Assembly (NCBI GenBank): GCA_050633825.1
Contig: JBOEHG010000030.1
Location: 1 to 32,686 of the forward strand
Length of the DNA stretch: 32,686 nt
Direction: 5' to 3'
Source: CANLBN01 sp050633825
Lineage (GTDB): Bacteria > Pseudomonadota > Gammaproteobacteria > Pseudomonadales > Cellvibrionaceae
The notes under the pieces are model-generated. The model had not been told where the DNA came from, did not search any database, and was given only the letters and a program-made list of their open reading frames with translations. The translations under genes and the position numbers were made by a program. Shown here piece by piece: positions 16,430 to 24,566 of the stretch (position 1 is its first letter; each line of letters opens with the position of its first letter).

Positions 16430-16716
16430 AAATTATTTTCTCATCTCTCTTCTAATGTCAGCTCAACGAGTGTTCGATATTTACTATAGACTGGAAGTGA
16501 TAGAGCAAGGCCTGTGCCATATCAAAGTTTTATTTTAAGTTATTGATATATAGAGATTTTTACTTTTTTTTCATTGCTGGCGGAAAGGTATTTCCTGTTG
16601 AACGGCAACAGGGGGATTCACTTATTGCCATACGAGTGGTTTTTAATCAATATTTGGTGATTACTCCAAAAATCTTTACAATAGCCGCCCATTTCCCAAA
16701 CCCAAATAGTTAAATC

Positions 16717-17661
16717 ATGACTGATATCTTTGATCGTAAGCAACGCTTGGAATTTAATAAATTACAGAAGCGCCTACGCCGACACGTCGGTCAAGCTATT
16801 ATTGATTACGCTATGATCGAAGAGGGTGATAAGGTGATGGTGTGTTTATCTGGCGGGAAGGACTCTTATGCGATGCTGGATATTCTATTGTGCTTACAAA
16901 AGGTAGCCCCAGTAAAATTTGAGTTAGTTGCAGTGAATATGGATCAGAAGCAACCCGGTTTCCCAGAAGAGATACTGCCAAACTATTTAGATAGTGTGGG
17001 TGTGCCTTATTACATTGTTGAAAAAGATACATACAGCGTCGTCAAATCAGTTATACCAGAAGGAAAAACAACCTGTGGTCTATGTTCTCGCTTACGTCGT
17101 GGTACTTTGTATGGTTTTGCAGAAGAAATTGGGGCGACCAAAGTAGCTTTAGGTCATCATAAAGATGATATTGTCGAAACGCTTTTTTTGAATATGTTTT
17201 ATGGTGGTCGATTAAAAGCCATGCCGCCAAAGCTGCTTTCCGATGATAAGCGTAATATCGTTATTCGTCCTATGGCTTATTGCCGCGAAAAAGATATTGC
17301 GGCTTATGCGGAATTAAAAAAATTTCCTATTATTCCTTGTAATTTATGTGGCTCACAAGAAAACCTTCAACGCCAAAATATTAAGCAGATGCTGCAGCAA
17401 TGGGATAAACAATTCCCGGGCCGGACAGAAACAATATTTTCAGCAATTACAAAAATTTCTCCATCGCAATTAGCCGATAAAAATATATTTGATTTTATTA
17501 ATCTCGATATCGATCGTACACAGGCAATAGGAAATAGAGCTATGGACGCTATGGAAAATAATAAAACAGTGACGGCTGGCAATCACGCCATTGATGGTAA
17601 TACTGCTAAAGTGTCATTGTGGACCGGTGAAAATGACGAAATTCAAGTGATTAATCTATAG
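16717..17661 (+). CDS. ttcA: tRNA 2-thiocytidine synthetase TtcA
   Basis: Thiolates cytidine-32 of certain tRNAs, including arginine tRNAs, in an ATP-dependent reaction using a [4Fe-4S] cluster. The PP-loop is SGGKDS at residues 45-50. Cluster cysteines are Cys120 and Cys123 (TTCGLCSRLRRG). A further pair, Cys208 and Cys211, is in IIPCNLCGSQ. The 314-residue length is normal, with a divergent C-terminal tail after about residue 270. No clear ribosome site precedes the ATG at 16717. Acylphosphatase follows 40 bp downstream on the same strand. The tRNA-Arg(CCT) gene in this window belongs to the class TtcA may modify, although its position 32 is C only by my folding. Confidence 0.94.
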   Translation: MTDIFDRKQRLEFNKLQKRLRRHVGQAIIDYAMIEEGDKVMVCLSGGKDSYAMLDILLCLQKVAPVKFELVAVNMDQKQPGFPEEILPNYLDSVGVPYYIVEKDTYSVVKSVIPEGKTTCGLCSRLRRGTLYGFAEEIGATKVALGHHKDDIVETLFLNMFYGGRLKAMPPKLLSDDKRNIVIRPMAYCREKDIAAYAELKKFPIIPCNLCGSQENLQRQNIKQMLQQWDKQFPGRTETIFSAITKISPSQLADKNIFDFINLDIDRTQAIGNRAMDAMENNKTVTAGNHAIDGNTAKVSLWTGENDEIQVINL

Positions 17662-17701
17662 ACTTTTGAACTTTTAGTACTTAAATAATGGTTTAGCAAT
17701 A

Positions 17702-17989
17702 GTGGAAAAAGACGCATTACACGCGATAGAGATTACGGTGCAAGGCCGAGTGCAGGGTGTATTTTATCGTGCATCAACAGTACAAGCTGCTACAGCGTTG
17801 GGGCTTGTAGGTTGGGTTAAAAATCAAAGGGATGGTTCAGTATTAATCCATGGAGAAGGTAAGCTCTCTATGTTGAATGAATTACTGGAATGGGCTCAGC
17901 AGGGGCCTGAATATGCGAATGTGACAAATATCAGCAGCGTTAATACTGATATCGAAGGTTTTTCACAATTTACGATTGTATACGATTAA
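17702..17989 (+). CDS. acyP: Acylphosphatase
   Basis: A 95-residue enzyme hydrolysing carboxyl-phosphate bonds of acyl phosphates. The family motif GRVQGVFYRAST supplies the phosphate-binding loop and catalytic Arg. The second motif GWVKNQRDGSVLIHGEG supplies the catalytic Asn. The alpha/beta sandwich pattern continues to the end (GFSQFTIVYD). The start is a GTG at 17702, the only plausible start just before the conserved block; the ATG at 17688 runs into TAG after one codon. It probably shares a transcript with ttcA and converges with the HDOD genes. The physiological substrate is unknown for this family. Confidence 0.92.
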   Translation: MEKDALHAIEITVQGRVQGVFYRASTVQAATALGLVGWVKNQRDGSVLIHGEGKLSMLNELLEWAQQGPEYANVTNISSVNTDIEGFSQFTIVYD

Positions 17990-18015
17990 ATAATGATAAA
18001 AATAGTTTTAAGCAA

Positions 18016-18039
18016 AAAATAGGGAATCACTGCTATTTT
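18016..18039. terminator. Convergent terminator between acyP and the HDOD gene
   Basis: Arms AAAATAG (18016-18022) and CTATTTT (18033-18039) with a 10-nt loop. A-rich flank on one side gives a T-run on the minus strand. AT-only stem, and it includes the HDOD stop codon, so support is moderate. Confidence 0.4.
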
Positions 18040-18884
18040 AGACTAGAGATAATATCATCAATTTCAGATAAATTTTCTTTAATAATTGCTAATTCTTTTT
18101 CATCTGTCAGTGGTGATATTGACTGAGGTAATTTTTTATAAGAAACGATAGTTTCAATCGGCGGCAAATCGTCATTGCTTGATTGATGTTTTACCGTTGA
18201 ATAGATAGCCATATTAATAATGTCGACCATTCCTAGTTTTTTACTGTAGGATAAATCCCAATGGCCACAACGTAAGCCGACGTTAATTATATTTTTACTG
18301 ATTCCCCATTTGTTCAGTACTATACCCGTGAGTGGCTTACTGTATTTTTTGCACAATTTAATATAGGTGCTTGTGTCTGGTGCAAGCATATCTTTGCTAA
18401 AAGCCGATAGTAATACCAATGTCCCTATCTCAGTCAATAGGCTACTGGTCATCGCCTGTTCCGCAGGGCGTAGTTTCATTTTCTTTGCAAGAAATAGACT
18501 AATAGCGGCTTTATAAATCATGCGTTCCCATGATAATTGGAATAGTTTTTTGAGTTGAGGATCTTTTAAAATAAATAAACTTTTTATGCTGTGGGTCATT
18601 ACCAAATTTTCTAATGCTGGCATCCCAATCATGGAAAGAACGGCTTCTATTGTATTGGGCGGAACCGGTCTTTTATATAAAGGACTTGCACCGTATTTAA
18701 GCAGTAATGCGGATAAACTTGGATCGAGTCTAATCAGAGAGGCTATTTCATCGACTGTACTGTCAGGGTTGCTAATAGCCTGACGAATTTTTAACGTGAC
18801 AGCGGGTAGACTAGGTAATCGCTCTTCGTTATCAATAACGGTTTGGATAACGGTGTTGTAAATCGTGTTTTTACTTTGGCTCAT
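18033..18884 (-). CDS. HDOD-domain protein, second tandem copy
   Basis: A 283-residue protein with an HDOD domain over about residues 15-215 (LPSLPAVTLKIRQAI, then SLIRLDPSLSALLLKYGASPLY, then LSMIGMPALENLVMTHSIKSL). HDOD domains resemble HD hydrolases but lack the catalytic His-Asp residues, and they act in signalling, often with c-di-GMP or chemotaxis outputs. No other output domain is attached. The start is the ATG at 18884 (MSQSKNT), matching the MSQ start of the neighbouring paralogue; the TTG at 18896 is rejected. It lies 30 bp downstream of that paralogue on the same strand, so both are one operon. It arose by tandem duplication: most residues are conserved between the two copies. Confidence 0.84.
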   Translation of the reverse strand: MSQSKNTIYNTVIQTVIDNEERLPSLPAVTLKIRQAISNPDSTVDEIASLIRLDPSLSALLLKYGASPLYKRPVPPNTIEAVLSMIGMPALENLVMTHSIKSLFILKDPQLKKLFQLSWERMIYKAAISLFLAKKMKLRPAEQAMTSSLLTEIGTLVLLSAFSKDMLAPDTSTYIKLCKKYSKPLTGIVLNKWGISKNIINVGLRCGHWDLSYSKKLGMVDIINMAIYSTVKHQSSNDDLPPIETIVSYKKLPQSISPLTDEKELAIIKENLSEIDDIISSLK

Positions 18885-18914
18885 AGTGTAACTCAAATTA
18901 GTACAGCTTAAATT

Positions 18915-19769
18915 TTATCGAATGCTGGCGATAATATTATCAATAGTTTCTAAGTTAGATTGAATAATCACTAACTCTTTTGACGGTGACAGAGTATTTA
19001 ATGATGGCGGCAATTTTTTATAGGAGCTCAGAGTTTCTATTGCTGGTAAATCGTTTTTTGGGGATTGATGCTGAACGGTTGAGTAAATGGCTAAGTTAAT
19101 AATATCAACCATCATTAATTGCCTGCTCTTATTGCAATCCCACTGCCCGGAAAACTGAGTGAGTTGGATCAGGTATTTCTCCAAGCCCCATTTACTTAAT
19201 AAAATCGTACTAAGTGATTTACTGTAGCGTTTGCACAATTGAAAATAGATTTTTTGATTGGGTATCTGTAGATCGGAGTTAAATGCAGAGAGTACGGCTA
19301 ATGTGCCGACTTCACTTAAGATACTGGCAGTCATTACTTCTTCAGCGGGTCGAAAGCCCAGCTTTTTTGCAATAAAAAGACTAATGGCTGCTTTTAATAT
19401 CATTCGTTCCCATGATAACCGAAATAGCTTCTTGAGCTCGGGGCTTTTCATTACAAAAAGACTTTTTATACTGTGTGCCATGACAAGGCTTTCAAGTGTG
19501 GGTAAGCCAATCATGGCCAATACACCATCAATTGTTTTAGGGGGCACAGGACGTTTATATATTGGGCTAGTGGCGTGTTTTAACAATAATGTTGATAGAC
19601 TAGGGTCAAGCTGTATCAATTTACCTATCACTGCATGGTCACTATTGGGGTTGGCGATTGCTTGACGGATTTTGAGTGTGATAGAGGGTAAGCTGGGCAG
19701 CTGTTCTTCATCATTAATCAGTTTTTGAACAACAGTTTTATAGACTGAGTAATAATTAATTTGGCTCAT
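18915..19769 (-). CDS. HDOD-domain protein, first tandem copy
   Basis: A 284-residue paralogue of the gene downstream. The HDOD domain begins at about residue 20 (EEQLPSLPSITLKIRQAI) and includes QLDPSLSTLLLKHATSPIYKR and the VLAMIGLPTLESLVMAHSIKSLF helix pair. The last ~70 residues (MVDIINLAIYSTVQHQSPKNDLPAIETLSSYKKLP) are also shared with the second copy and end in a helical SNLETIDNIIASIR. It lacks HD-phosphohydrolase metal-binding residues. It is the promoter-proximal gene of the pair. The 180-bp gap to rsmE holds a hairpin that probably ends rsmE transcripts. The role is unknown; signalling is inferred from the family only. Confidence 0.84.
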   Translation of the reverse strand: MSQINYYSVYKTVVQKLINDEEQLPSLPSITLKIRQAIANPNSDHAVIGKLIQLDPSLSTLLLKHATSPIYKRPVPPKTIDGVLAMIGLPTLESLVMAHSIKSLFVMKSPELKKLFRLSWERMILKAAISLFIAKKLGFRPAEEVMTASILSEVGTLAVLSAFNSDLQIPNQKIYFQLCKRYSKSLSTILLSKWGLEKYLIQLTQFSGQWDCNKSRQLMMVDIINLAIYSTVQHQSPKNDLPAIETLSSYKKLPPSLNTLSPSKELVIIQSNLETIDNIIASIR

Positions 19770-19892
19770 TTATTAAAAGCTCTTTGGGTAGTGTGAAAAC
19801 GAGTCGGTGCCAGCTAACTAAATTAACCGGTCAATCAGTAATTAAGCGATAAATAAGAATCAAACCATAAAAAGTACAGAAAAACAGCTACT

Positions 19893-19925
19893 AAAATACT
19901 GTCTACTAGTATAGACGAGTATTTT
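19893..19925 (-). terminator. Hairpin terminator after rsmE
   Basis: AAAATACT pairs with AGTATTTT (8 bp) and GTCTA with TAGAC (5 bp), with one bulged G and a 6-nt loop. It starts 24 bp after the rsmE stop on the minus strand, and the right-hand arm ends in TTTT. Confidence 0.5.
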
Positions 19926-19949
19926 GGTGAGGATGAAGGGCGAGAGGTG

Positions 19950-20660
19950 TTAGCTGGAAAAGTGTGCCAGTAATGCAGTAATAGCGGTTTCTACTCTTAG
20001 AATTCGTGGCCCCAAATGTACCGCTTCACAGCCTGCTTCTGTTAATAGCGCTATCTCGTAGGGGATAAAACCGCCTTCTGGGCCAACAACTAAGGTTGTT
20101 GGCTCTTCTATCCTTGTTGGATAAGGCCGTTGACTTCCGGGGTGAGCAACTACTGCTAGGGTGTTTTCACATACCCCCGGCAGTCGATCCTGAACAAAAG
20201 GTTTAAAGCGTTTTTCTATAATGAGCTCAGGCATGAGCGTATCTTTTGCTTGTTCTAAGCCCAGAGTAAACTGTTCTTCAATGGATGCTTCTTTTAGCAG
20301 TGGTGTGAGCCAAAAGCTTTTCTCTACACGATAGCTATTGATTAGTATAATTTTCTTCACGCCCATAGTGGCACAAGTCTGTAATATTCGCTTTAGCATT
20401 TTAGGGCGTGGTAACGCTAGAACAAGAGTGATCGGTAATGGAGGTGGGGGGGCTTGGTTAAGGTCAATCGACATGACAACTTTTTGATCATTGATAGATA
20501 AAATAGTCCCTTTACCTATCTTGCCATTGACCATGCCAACAGTAAGTTGGTCGCCTATTGTTGCTTGGTGAACGGCCTGAATATGATCCAGGCGTCGTCC
20601 ACTCATGCTGACTTGATTTTTATCGATAAAATCTTGTTGTGATAAAAGTACAAGATTCAT
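19950..20660 (-). CDS. rsmE: 16S rRNA (uracil-1498-N3)-methyltransferase
   Basis: A SPOUT-family methyltransferase that methylates U1498 of 16S rRNA in the 30S subunit. The 236-residue protein starts with an N-terminal PUA-like domain (residues 1-70). The knotted SAM-binding C-terminal part carries TTLVVGPEGGFIPYEI and VHLGPRILRVETAITALLAH, the two signatures of RsmE. The start is the ATG at 20660, beside the first strand NLVLLSQQDF. It lies 27 bp after the DeaD-type helicase gene on the minus strand, suggesting a shared transcript of RNA-related functions. Confidence 0.93.
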   Translation of the reverse strand: MNLVLLSQQDFIDKNQVSMSGRRLDHIQAVHQATIGDQLTVGMVNGKIGKGTILSINDQKVVMSIDLNQAPPPPLPITLVLALPRPKMLKRILQTCATMGVKKIILINSYRVEKSFWLTPLLKEASIEEQFTLGLEQAKDTLMPELIIEKRFKPFVQDRLPGVCENTLAVVAHPGSQRPYPTRIEEPTTLVVGPEGGFIPYEIALLTEAGCEAVHLGPRILRVETAITALLAHFSS

Positions 20661-20687
20661 AATTCACTTTGTGTATTACAGTGGAAT

Positions 20688-22439
20688 TTAGCTGGGTTTG
20701 ATATCGATTTGCTTACCACAAACATAGGCTTTCTTTAGCTTATTAAATGTGGCTTTAGGCATTCCTTTTGGTAAATCTACAGTCGAATAATTGTCTTTAA
20801 TTTTAATATGGCCAATATGCTTACTTTCTATATCGGCTTCATTGGCAATAGCACCAACAATATTGCCGGGTTTGACGCCATCCTCATGACCGACTTCAAT
20901 ACGATAGGATTGCATATCCTTGTCTGGCAAGGCGCTACTTTTTGCATTGCGTTTACCGCGTTTACCCTTTTCATTTTGTTCGCCACTATTTCTTTCGCCT
21001 CTATCTCTTTCACCTCTATCGCGCTCGCCTCTGCGGTTGTCACGCCCCTTACGGTGACGGCCTTTCCCAGAGTCATTATCTCTAAAGGATTCTTTCGGTG
21101 CTTTAAATTCCATTTCTGATTCGAATAGTGATTTATCACCCTGAGCAATGCAGGCTAGGGCAGCAGCAATCATTTCTGGATCATTATCGTTTTCCTGTCG
21201 ATATTCAGTGATTAATTGCTGATAAAGGCTAAGGTCTTCTTGATTAATGGTATCAAAAATCTGCTGTTTGAACTTACTGACACGCTTTTCATTAATATCA
21301 TCCGCGCTAGGTATATCCATGGTTTCTATTTTGCTTTTTGTCACACGCTCAATGGCATTGAGTAAGCGGCGTTCTCTAGGAGTAACAAATAAAATAGCAT
21401 CTCCTGTTCTACCTGCTCGGCCTGTCCTGCCAATACGGTGAACATAAGACTCTGTATCAAGGGGAATATCATAATTAATAACATGGCTTATACGTTCAAT
21501 GTCTAGGCCACGGGCAACAACATCGGTCGCGACTAAAATATCATGGCGACCTCGTTTCAGTTTCTCGACAATTTGTTCCCGTTGATTTTGAGGAATATCA
21601 CCATTGAGTGCAACGGCACGATAACCACGTGCAGATAACTTGTCAGCGACTTCAACTGTTGCGATTTTTGTACGCACAAAGACAATCACGCCATCATATT
21701 CTTCAACTTCTAGGATGCGAGTGAAGGCATCCAGCTTTTGACGGTGGTTAATCATTGTATAGCGTTGACGAATGGTGCTGGCTGTCGTGGTTTTGGTTTC
21801 TATTTTGACGTGTTCAGGGTCGGTTAAGTAGGTATTGGCTACTTTTTGAATTTCCCGAGGCATTGTGGCGGAAAATAAAGCAATTTGACGATCAGATGGG
21901 GTATGTTCAAGAATCCATTCAACATCATCGATAAAGCCCATGCGTAACATTTCATCGGCTTCATCCAAAACCAGAGATTGTAGGTTATCAAGTACCAGTG
22001 TTTTACGGCGGATATGGTCCATAACGCGGCCGGGTGTTCCAACAATGATATGCGTCCCGCGTTTCAGTTGTTTTAACTGGTTAGTATAAGACTGACCCCC
22101 ATAGATCGGCAGCACTGATAAGCCCATATTGCGAGAATAGCGCTGGAAAGCTTCTGCGACTTGGATTGCCAGTTCACGTGTTGGCGCAAGCACCAATAAC
22201 TGCGGTGAATGTTGTTTGGGGTTTAAATTAGTCAGTAAGGGTAGGGCAAAAGCTGCGGTTTTACCGGTACCTGTTTGGGCCTGACCAAGAAGGTCTTTGC
22301 CTTCCATGAGAATGGGAATACTTTCAGCTTGAATAGGAGAAGGGCTTTCATACCCCAGTTCAATCAATGAGTTTAGAATAGATTGTGGTAAACCCAAATC
22401 TGCAAACGACAGAGTTGCTGGCGAATCGGAAGAAGTCAT
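20688..22439 (-). CDS. deaD: DEAD-box RNA helicase, DeaD/CsdA type
   Basis: ATP-dependent RNA helicase involved in ribosome biogenesis and mRNA turnover, especially in the cold. The helicase core is complete. It has a Q motif near SFADLGLPQ, Walker A AQTGTGKT (54-61), PTRELA (86-91), DEAD (159-162), SAT (190-192) and HRIGRTGR (334-341). After the core, a basic linker of RGERD repeats (about residues 450-505) precedes a C-terminal DbpA-type RNA-binding domain (from about YRIEVGHEDGVKPGNIVGAIANE). At 583 residues it is somewhat shorter than E. coli DeaD but has its architecture. rsmE follows. The 191-bp leader between its start and the tRNA gene is AT-rich; long leaders are usual for cold-regulated deaD, but I see no definite element. 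Confidence 0.92.
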   Translation of the reverse strand: MTSSDSPATLSFADLGLPQSILNSLIELGYESPSPIQAESIPILMEGKDLLGQAQTGTGKTAAFALPLLTNLNPKQHSPQLLVLAPTRELAIQVAEAFQRYSRNMGLSVLPIYGGQSYTNQLKQLKRGTHIIVGTPGRVMDHIRRKTLVLDNLQSLVLDEADEMLRMGFIDDVEWILEHTPSDRQIALFSATMPREIQKVANTYLTDPEHVKIETKTTTASTIRQRYTMINHRQKLDAFTRILEVEEYDGVIVFVRTKIATVEVADKLSARGYRAVALNGDIPQNQREQIVEKLKRGRHDILVATDVVARGLDIERISHVINYDIPLDTESYVHRIGRTGRAGRTGDAILFVTPRERRLLNAIERVTKSKIETMDIPSADDINEKRVSKFKQQIFDTINQEDLSLYQQLITEYRQENDNDPEMIAAALACIAQGDKSLFESEMEFKAPKESFRDNDSGKGRHRKGRDNRRGERDRGERDRGERNSGEQNEKGKRGKRNAKSSALPDKDMQSYRIEVGHEDGVKPGNIVGAIANEADIESKHIGHIKIKDNYSTVDLPKGMPKATFNKLKKAYVCGKQIDIKPS

Positions 22440-22630
22440 AAATACCTAGAAGTTAAAAAACGAGAAAACCTAAAAATTAAGTAGGCAGGGCGAAAAACGG
22501 TGCAGTATAACAGTTTCACGTATGGAGTGCTCAATAATTCATCATTAGTGAGCTAATTTTTATTACTGTCCATTATGTGTACACGGCTTTTAAAAATGGC
22601 TTAAATCAAGAGAGGATAAATCAACGTTAG

Positions 22631-22707
22631 TGGCCCGCCCGGCAGGGTTCGAACCTGCAACCTGCCCCTTAGGAGGGGGCCGCGCTATCCAATTGTGCCA
22701 CGGGCGG
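22631..22707 (-). tRNA. tRNA-Arg, anticodon CCT
   Basis: Folds as a complete 77-nt cloverleaf on the minus strand. The acceptor is CCGCCCG paired with CGGGCGG, and the T arm is GCAGG-TTCGAAC-CCTGC. The anticodon stem is GCCCC/GGGGC with loop CTCCTAA, giving anticodon CCT (reads AGG). The D stem GCAC/GCGC has one A-C mismatch. Discriminator G and an encoded CCA end it. A TAGAAT hexamer at 22719-22724 could be its -10 box. Confidence 0.95.
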
Positions 22708-22747
22708 AGAATGTGTGTATTCTAAATCAATTATGGCTAAAAAGTAG

Positions 22748-22769
22748 TTCAATTGCGCTAAGAGCGGAA
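22748..22769 (-). repeat. Possible degenerate copy of the tRNA-Arg 5' end
   Basis: 22748-22769 matches 22688-22709 (acceptor 5' strand through D stem of the tRNA) at 16 of 22 positions, exactly 60 bp away. No other tRNA arm is recognisable. It may be the remnant of a duplicated tRNA or chance. Confidence 0.25.
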
Positions 22770-22817
22770 GTTAGTGGTATTGTCATTGGTTTTACCGCTG
22801 TTAACACTGCTTTGAGA

Positions 22818-22836
22818 TACTTTCCTAAGGAAGGTA
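22818..22836. promoter_or_regulatory. Palindrome upstream of the ArsS-like operon
   Basis: A 19-bp dyad centred on 22827: TACTTTCCT pairs with AGGAAGGTA with one T-G pair. It lies about 70 bp before the start at 22906. A weak promoter (TTGAAC at 22848, 17-bp spacer, TATCTG at 22871) follows. This could be an operator, but no family consensus is recognised. Confidence 0.3.
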
Positions 22837-22905
22837 ATATGCCAACATTGAACAAAACTTTTTAACTATCTATCTGTCCTATCGTGATCGGAGTTGGAGA
22901 TTTTA

Positions 22906-23883
22906 ATGTTAGACACAAAACCTTTGCTTATAGAGACAGATTTCCCCCCTATTAATCGTCAGGCAACACAAACTCTTCAGGTTAACCTGGGTTATCTATG
23001 TAACCTCAGTTGCACTCATTGTCATGTCAATGCAGGCCCTAAACGCACAGAATTGATGGATAAAGAAACTATTGATGATATTTTGTTGTATATCGATAAA
23101 GTTGGAATTCGCTCACTTGATTTGACTGGCGGCGCACCAGAAATGAATCCTCATTTTCGCTATTTGGTCAGAGAAGCGGTTAAAAGAGGGATTACTGTGA
23201 TCGATCGCTGTAATCTCACTATCTTGCTTGAGCCCGGTTATGAAGATTTGGCAGAATTTTTAGCGGAACACCGTGTTGAAATCACAGCCTCTTTGCCCTG
23301 TTATTCAGAGCAGAATGTGAGTGAACAAAGAGGGAAGGGTGTTTTTGAATTATCTATAGAAGCTTTACAAAAGCTGAATACCTTAGGGTATGGAATTAAG
23401 CCTGAATTAGAATTACATTTAGTTTATAACCCTAATGGGACTTTTTTGCCACCTGATCAGCAAGCGCTTGAACTTGATTACAAAAATACCTTAAAAGCAG
23501 AGCACAACATTACGTTTAATAATTTACTAACAATTACTAATATGCCGATTAGCCGTTTTGGTGGGATGTTACTCGCCAAAGGTTTGTATGATGACTATAT
23601 GGAATTATTAAAAAATAATTTCTCCCAAGATAACCTTGCCAGCCTCATGTGCAAAAGTTTATTAAGTATTGATTGGCAAGGCTATGTTTATGACTGTGAC
23701 TTTAATCAGATGTTAGCTATGCCTTTACAGCATCAAGGAAATGCTATTGCTAGTGATAAAGAACGTTGGCACATACGTGAACTACTTGATCAAGACTTGG
23801 GAAATTCATCCATTGTAATAGGTGAGCATTGCTATGGTTGTACTGCAGGTCAAGGTAGTAGTTGTGGTGGGGCGTTAGGCTGA
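22906..23883 (+). CDS. arsS: ArsS-like radical SAM protein (arsenosugar biosynthesis type, TIGR04167)
   Basis: A 325-residue radical SAM enzyme. The [4Fe-4S]-SAM cysteines are Cys32, Cys36 and Cys39 (CNLSCTHCH). They are followed by the SLDLTGGAPEMNPHFRYLVR block, and the TLQVNLGY lead-in is typical. The C-terminal half is the DUF3641 region, ending in the Cys-rich GEHCYGCTAGQGSSCGGALG. In some relatives one of these positions is selenocysteine; here all are TGT or TGC and the only TGA is the stop. Characterised ArsS attaches an adenosyl group to dimethylarsenite en route to arsenosugars. The start is ATG 22906, with TTGGAG 6 nt upstream, not the TTG at 22894. It is first of three tightly packed genes; no arsM is adjacent. 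The substrate is inferred from the family. Confidence 0.85.
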   Translation: MLDTKPLLIETDFPPINRQATQTLQVNLGYLCNLSCTHCHVNAGPKRTELMDKETIDDILLYIDKVGIRSLDLTGGAPEMNPHFRYLVREAVKRGITVIDRCNLTILLEPGYEDLAEFLAEHRVEITASLPCYSEQNVSEQRGKGVFELSIEALQKLNTLGYGIKPELELHLVYNPNGTFLPPDQQALELDYKNTLKAEHNITFNNLLTITNMPISRFGGMLLAKGLYDDYMELLKNNFSQDNLASLMCKSLLSIDWQGYVYDCDFNQMLAMPLQHQGNAIASDKERWHIRELLDQDLGNSSIVIGEHCYGCTAGQGSSCGGALG

Positions 23884-23888
23884 TTTTC

Positions 23889-24566
23889 TTGAATATTAGT
23901 ATTATTATTCCTGTATTAAATGAAGCTGCGGGTATTGAAATTCAGCTAAAAAAACTGCGAGAGCTTATTTCTGACGAGTGTGAAATCATTGTTGTCGATG
24001 GGAGTAGCCATGATAAAACTGTAGCATTGGCCAAGCCTTTATCTGACAAAGTGATCGTGTCCGATAAAAAAGGTCGCGCTATTCAAATGAATATAGGTGC
24101 TGCTGCTGCGTCAGGTAATACGCTATTATTTCTTCACTCTGATACAATCTTGCCAGATAATTTTTTTGATTTTATTTACCCCCTTAAAGAAAAATACTGG
24201 GGTTTTTTTCGGGTAAAACTTAGTGGCCAACAATGGCAATTTCGTATTATTGAAACCATGATGAATATTCGTTCGAAGCTTACTTCCATTGCTACTGGGG
24301 ATCAGTGTTTATTTGTTCAACGCCAGTTTTTTACAGGAATAAAAGGGTTTGACGATTTACCATTAATGGAGGATATCGCTTTCTGTAAGCGTATTCGTAA
24401 ATATTCTTCTCCTCTCATTGTTAATAATGTTGTAGTAACATCCAGTCGCCGTTGGGAAAAACACGGTATTTTAAAGACAATTTTATTAATGTGGCGCCTT
24501 CGCTTGGAGTATTTCTTAGGTGTTTCGCCGGAGCGTTTAGTCAAGCGATATTATTCTAATGTATAA
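23889..24566 (+). CDS. Glycosyltransferase, rSAM/selenodomain-associated transferase 2 (TIGR04283)
   Basis: A GT-A family 2 glycosyltransferase of 225 residues. NISIIIPVLNEAAGIEIQL is the nucleotide-sugar binding start. IIVVDGSSHDKT holds the first acidic position, and LLFLHSDTILPDNF holds the D-x-D-like metal site. The TSIATGDQCLFVQRQFFTGIKGFDDLPLMEDIAFCKRIRK block is typical of this subfamily, which co-occurs with the ArsS-type radical SAM protein. The start is taken as TTG at 23889, immediately before the first strand, with AGG 9 nt upstream. The open frame runs further up inside arsS but that is non-conserved. It begins 5 bp after arsS. A role in building the sugar-lipid moiety of arsenosugars is a reasonable inference. 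Confidence 0.85.
   Translation: MNISIIIPVLNEAAGIEIQLKKLRELISDECEIIVVDGSSHDKTVALAKPLSDKVIVSDKKGRAIQMNIGAAAASGNTLLFLHSDTILPDNFFDFIYPLKEKYWGFFRVKLSGQQWQFRIIETMMNIRSKLTSIATGDQCLFVQRQFFTGIKGFDDLPLMEDIAFCKRIRKYSSPLIVNNVVVTSSRRWEKHGILKTILLMWRLRLEYFLGVSPERLVKRYYSNV

Noticed and set aside
16594..16612. Small hairpin between the PilZ gene and ttcA as an RNA element
   Set aside because: A 7-bp stem with no T-run, no flanking structure and no known RNA family; too little to call.
20808..21148. Low-complexity open frames over the RGERD-repeat linker of deaD
   Set aside because: They arise from the repetitive Arg/Gly/Glu codons of the helicase linker read in other frames.
23881..23883. In-frame TGA at the end of the ArsS-like gene as a selenocysteine codon
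   Set aside because: The frame already ends in the complete Cys-rich motif, and the next gene begins 5 bp later.
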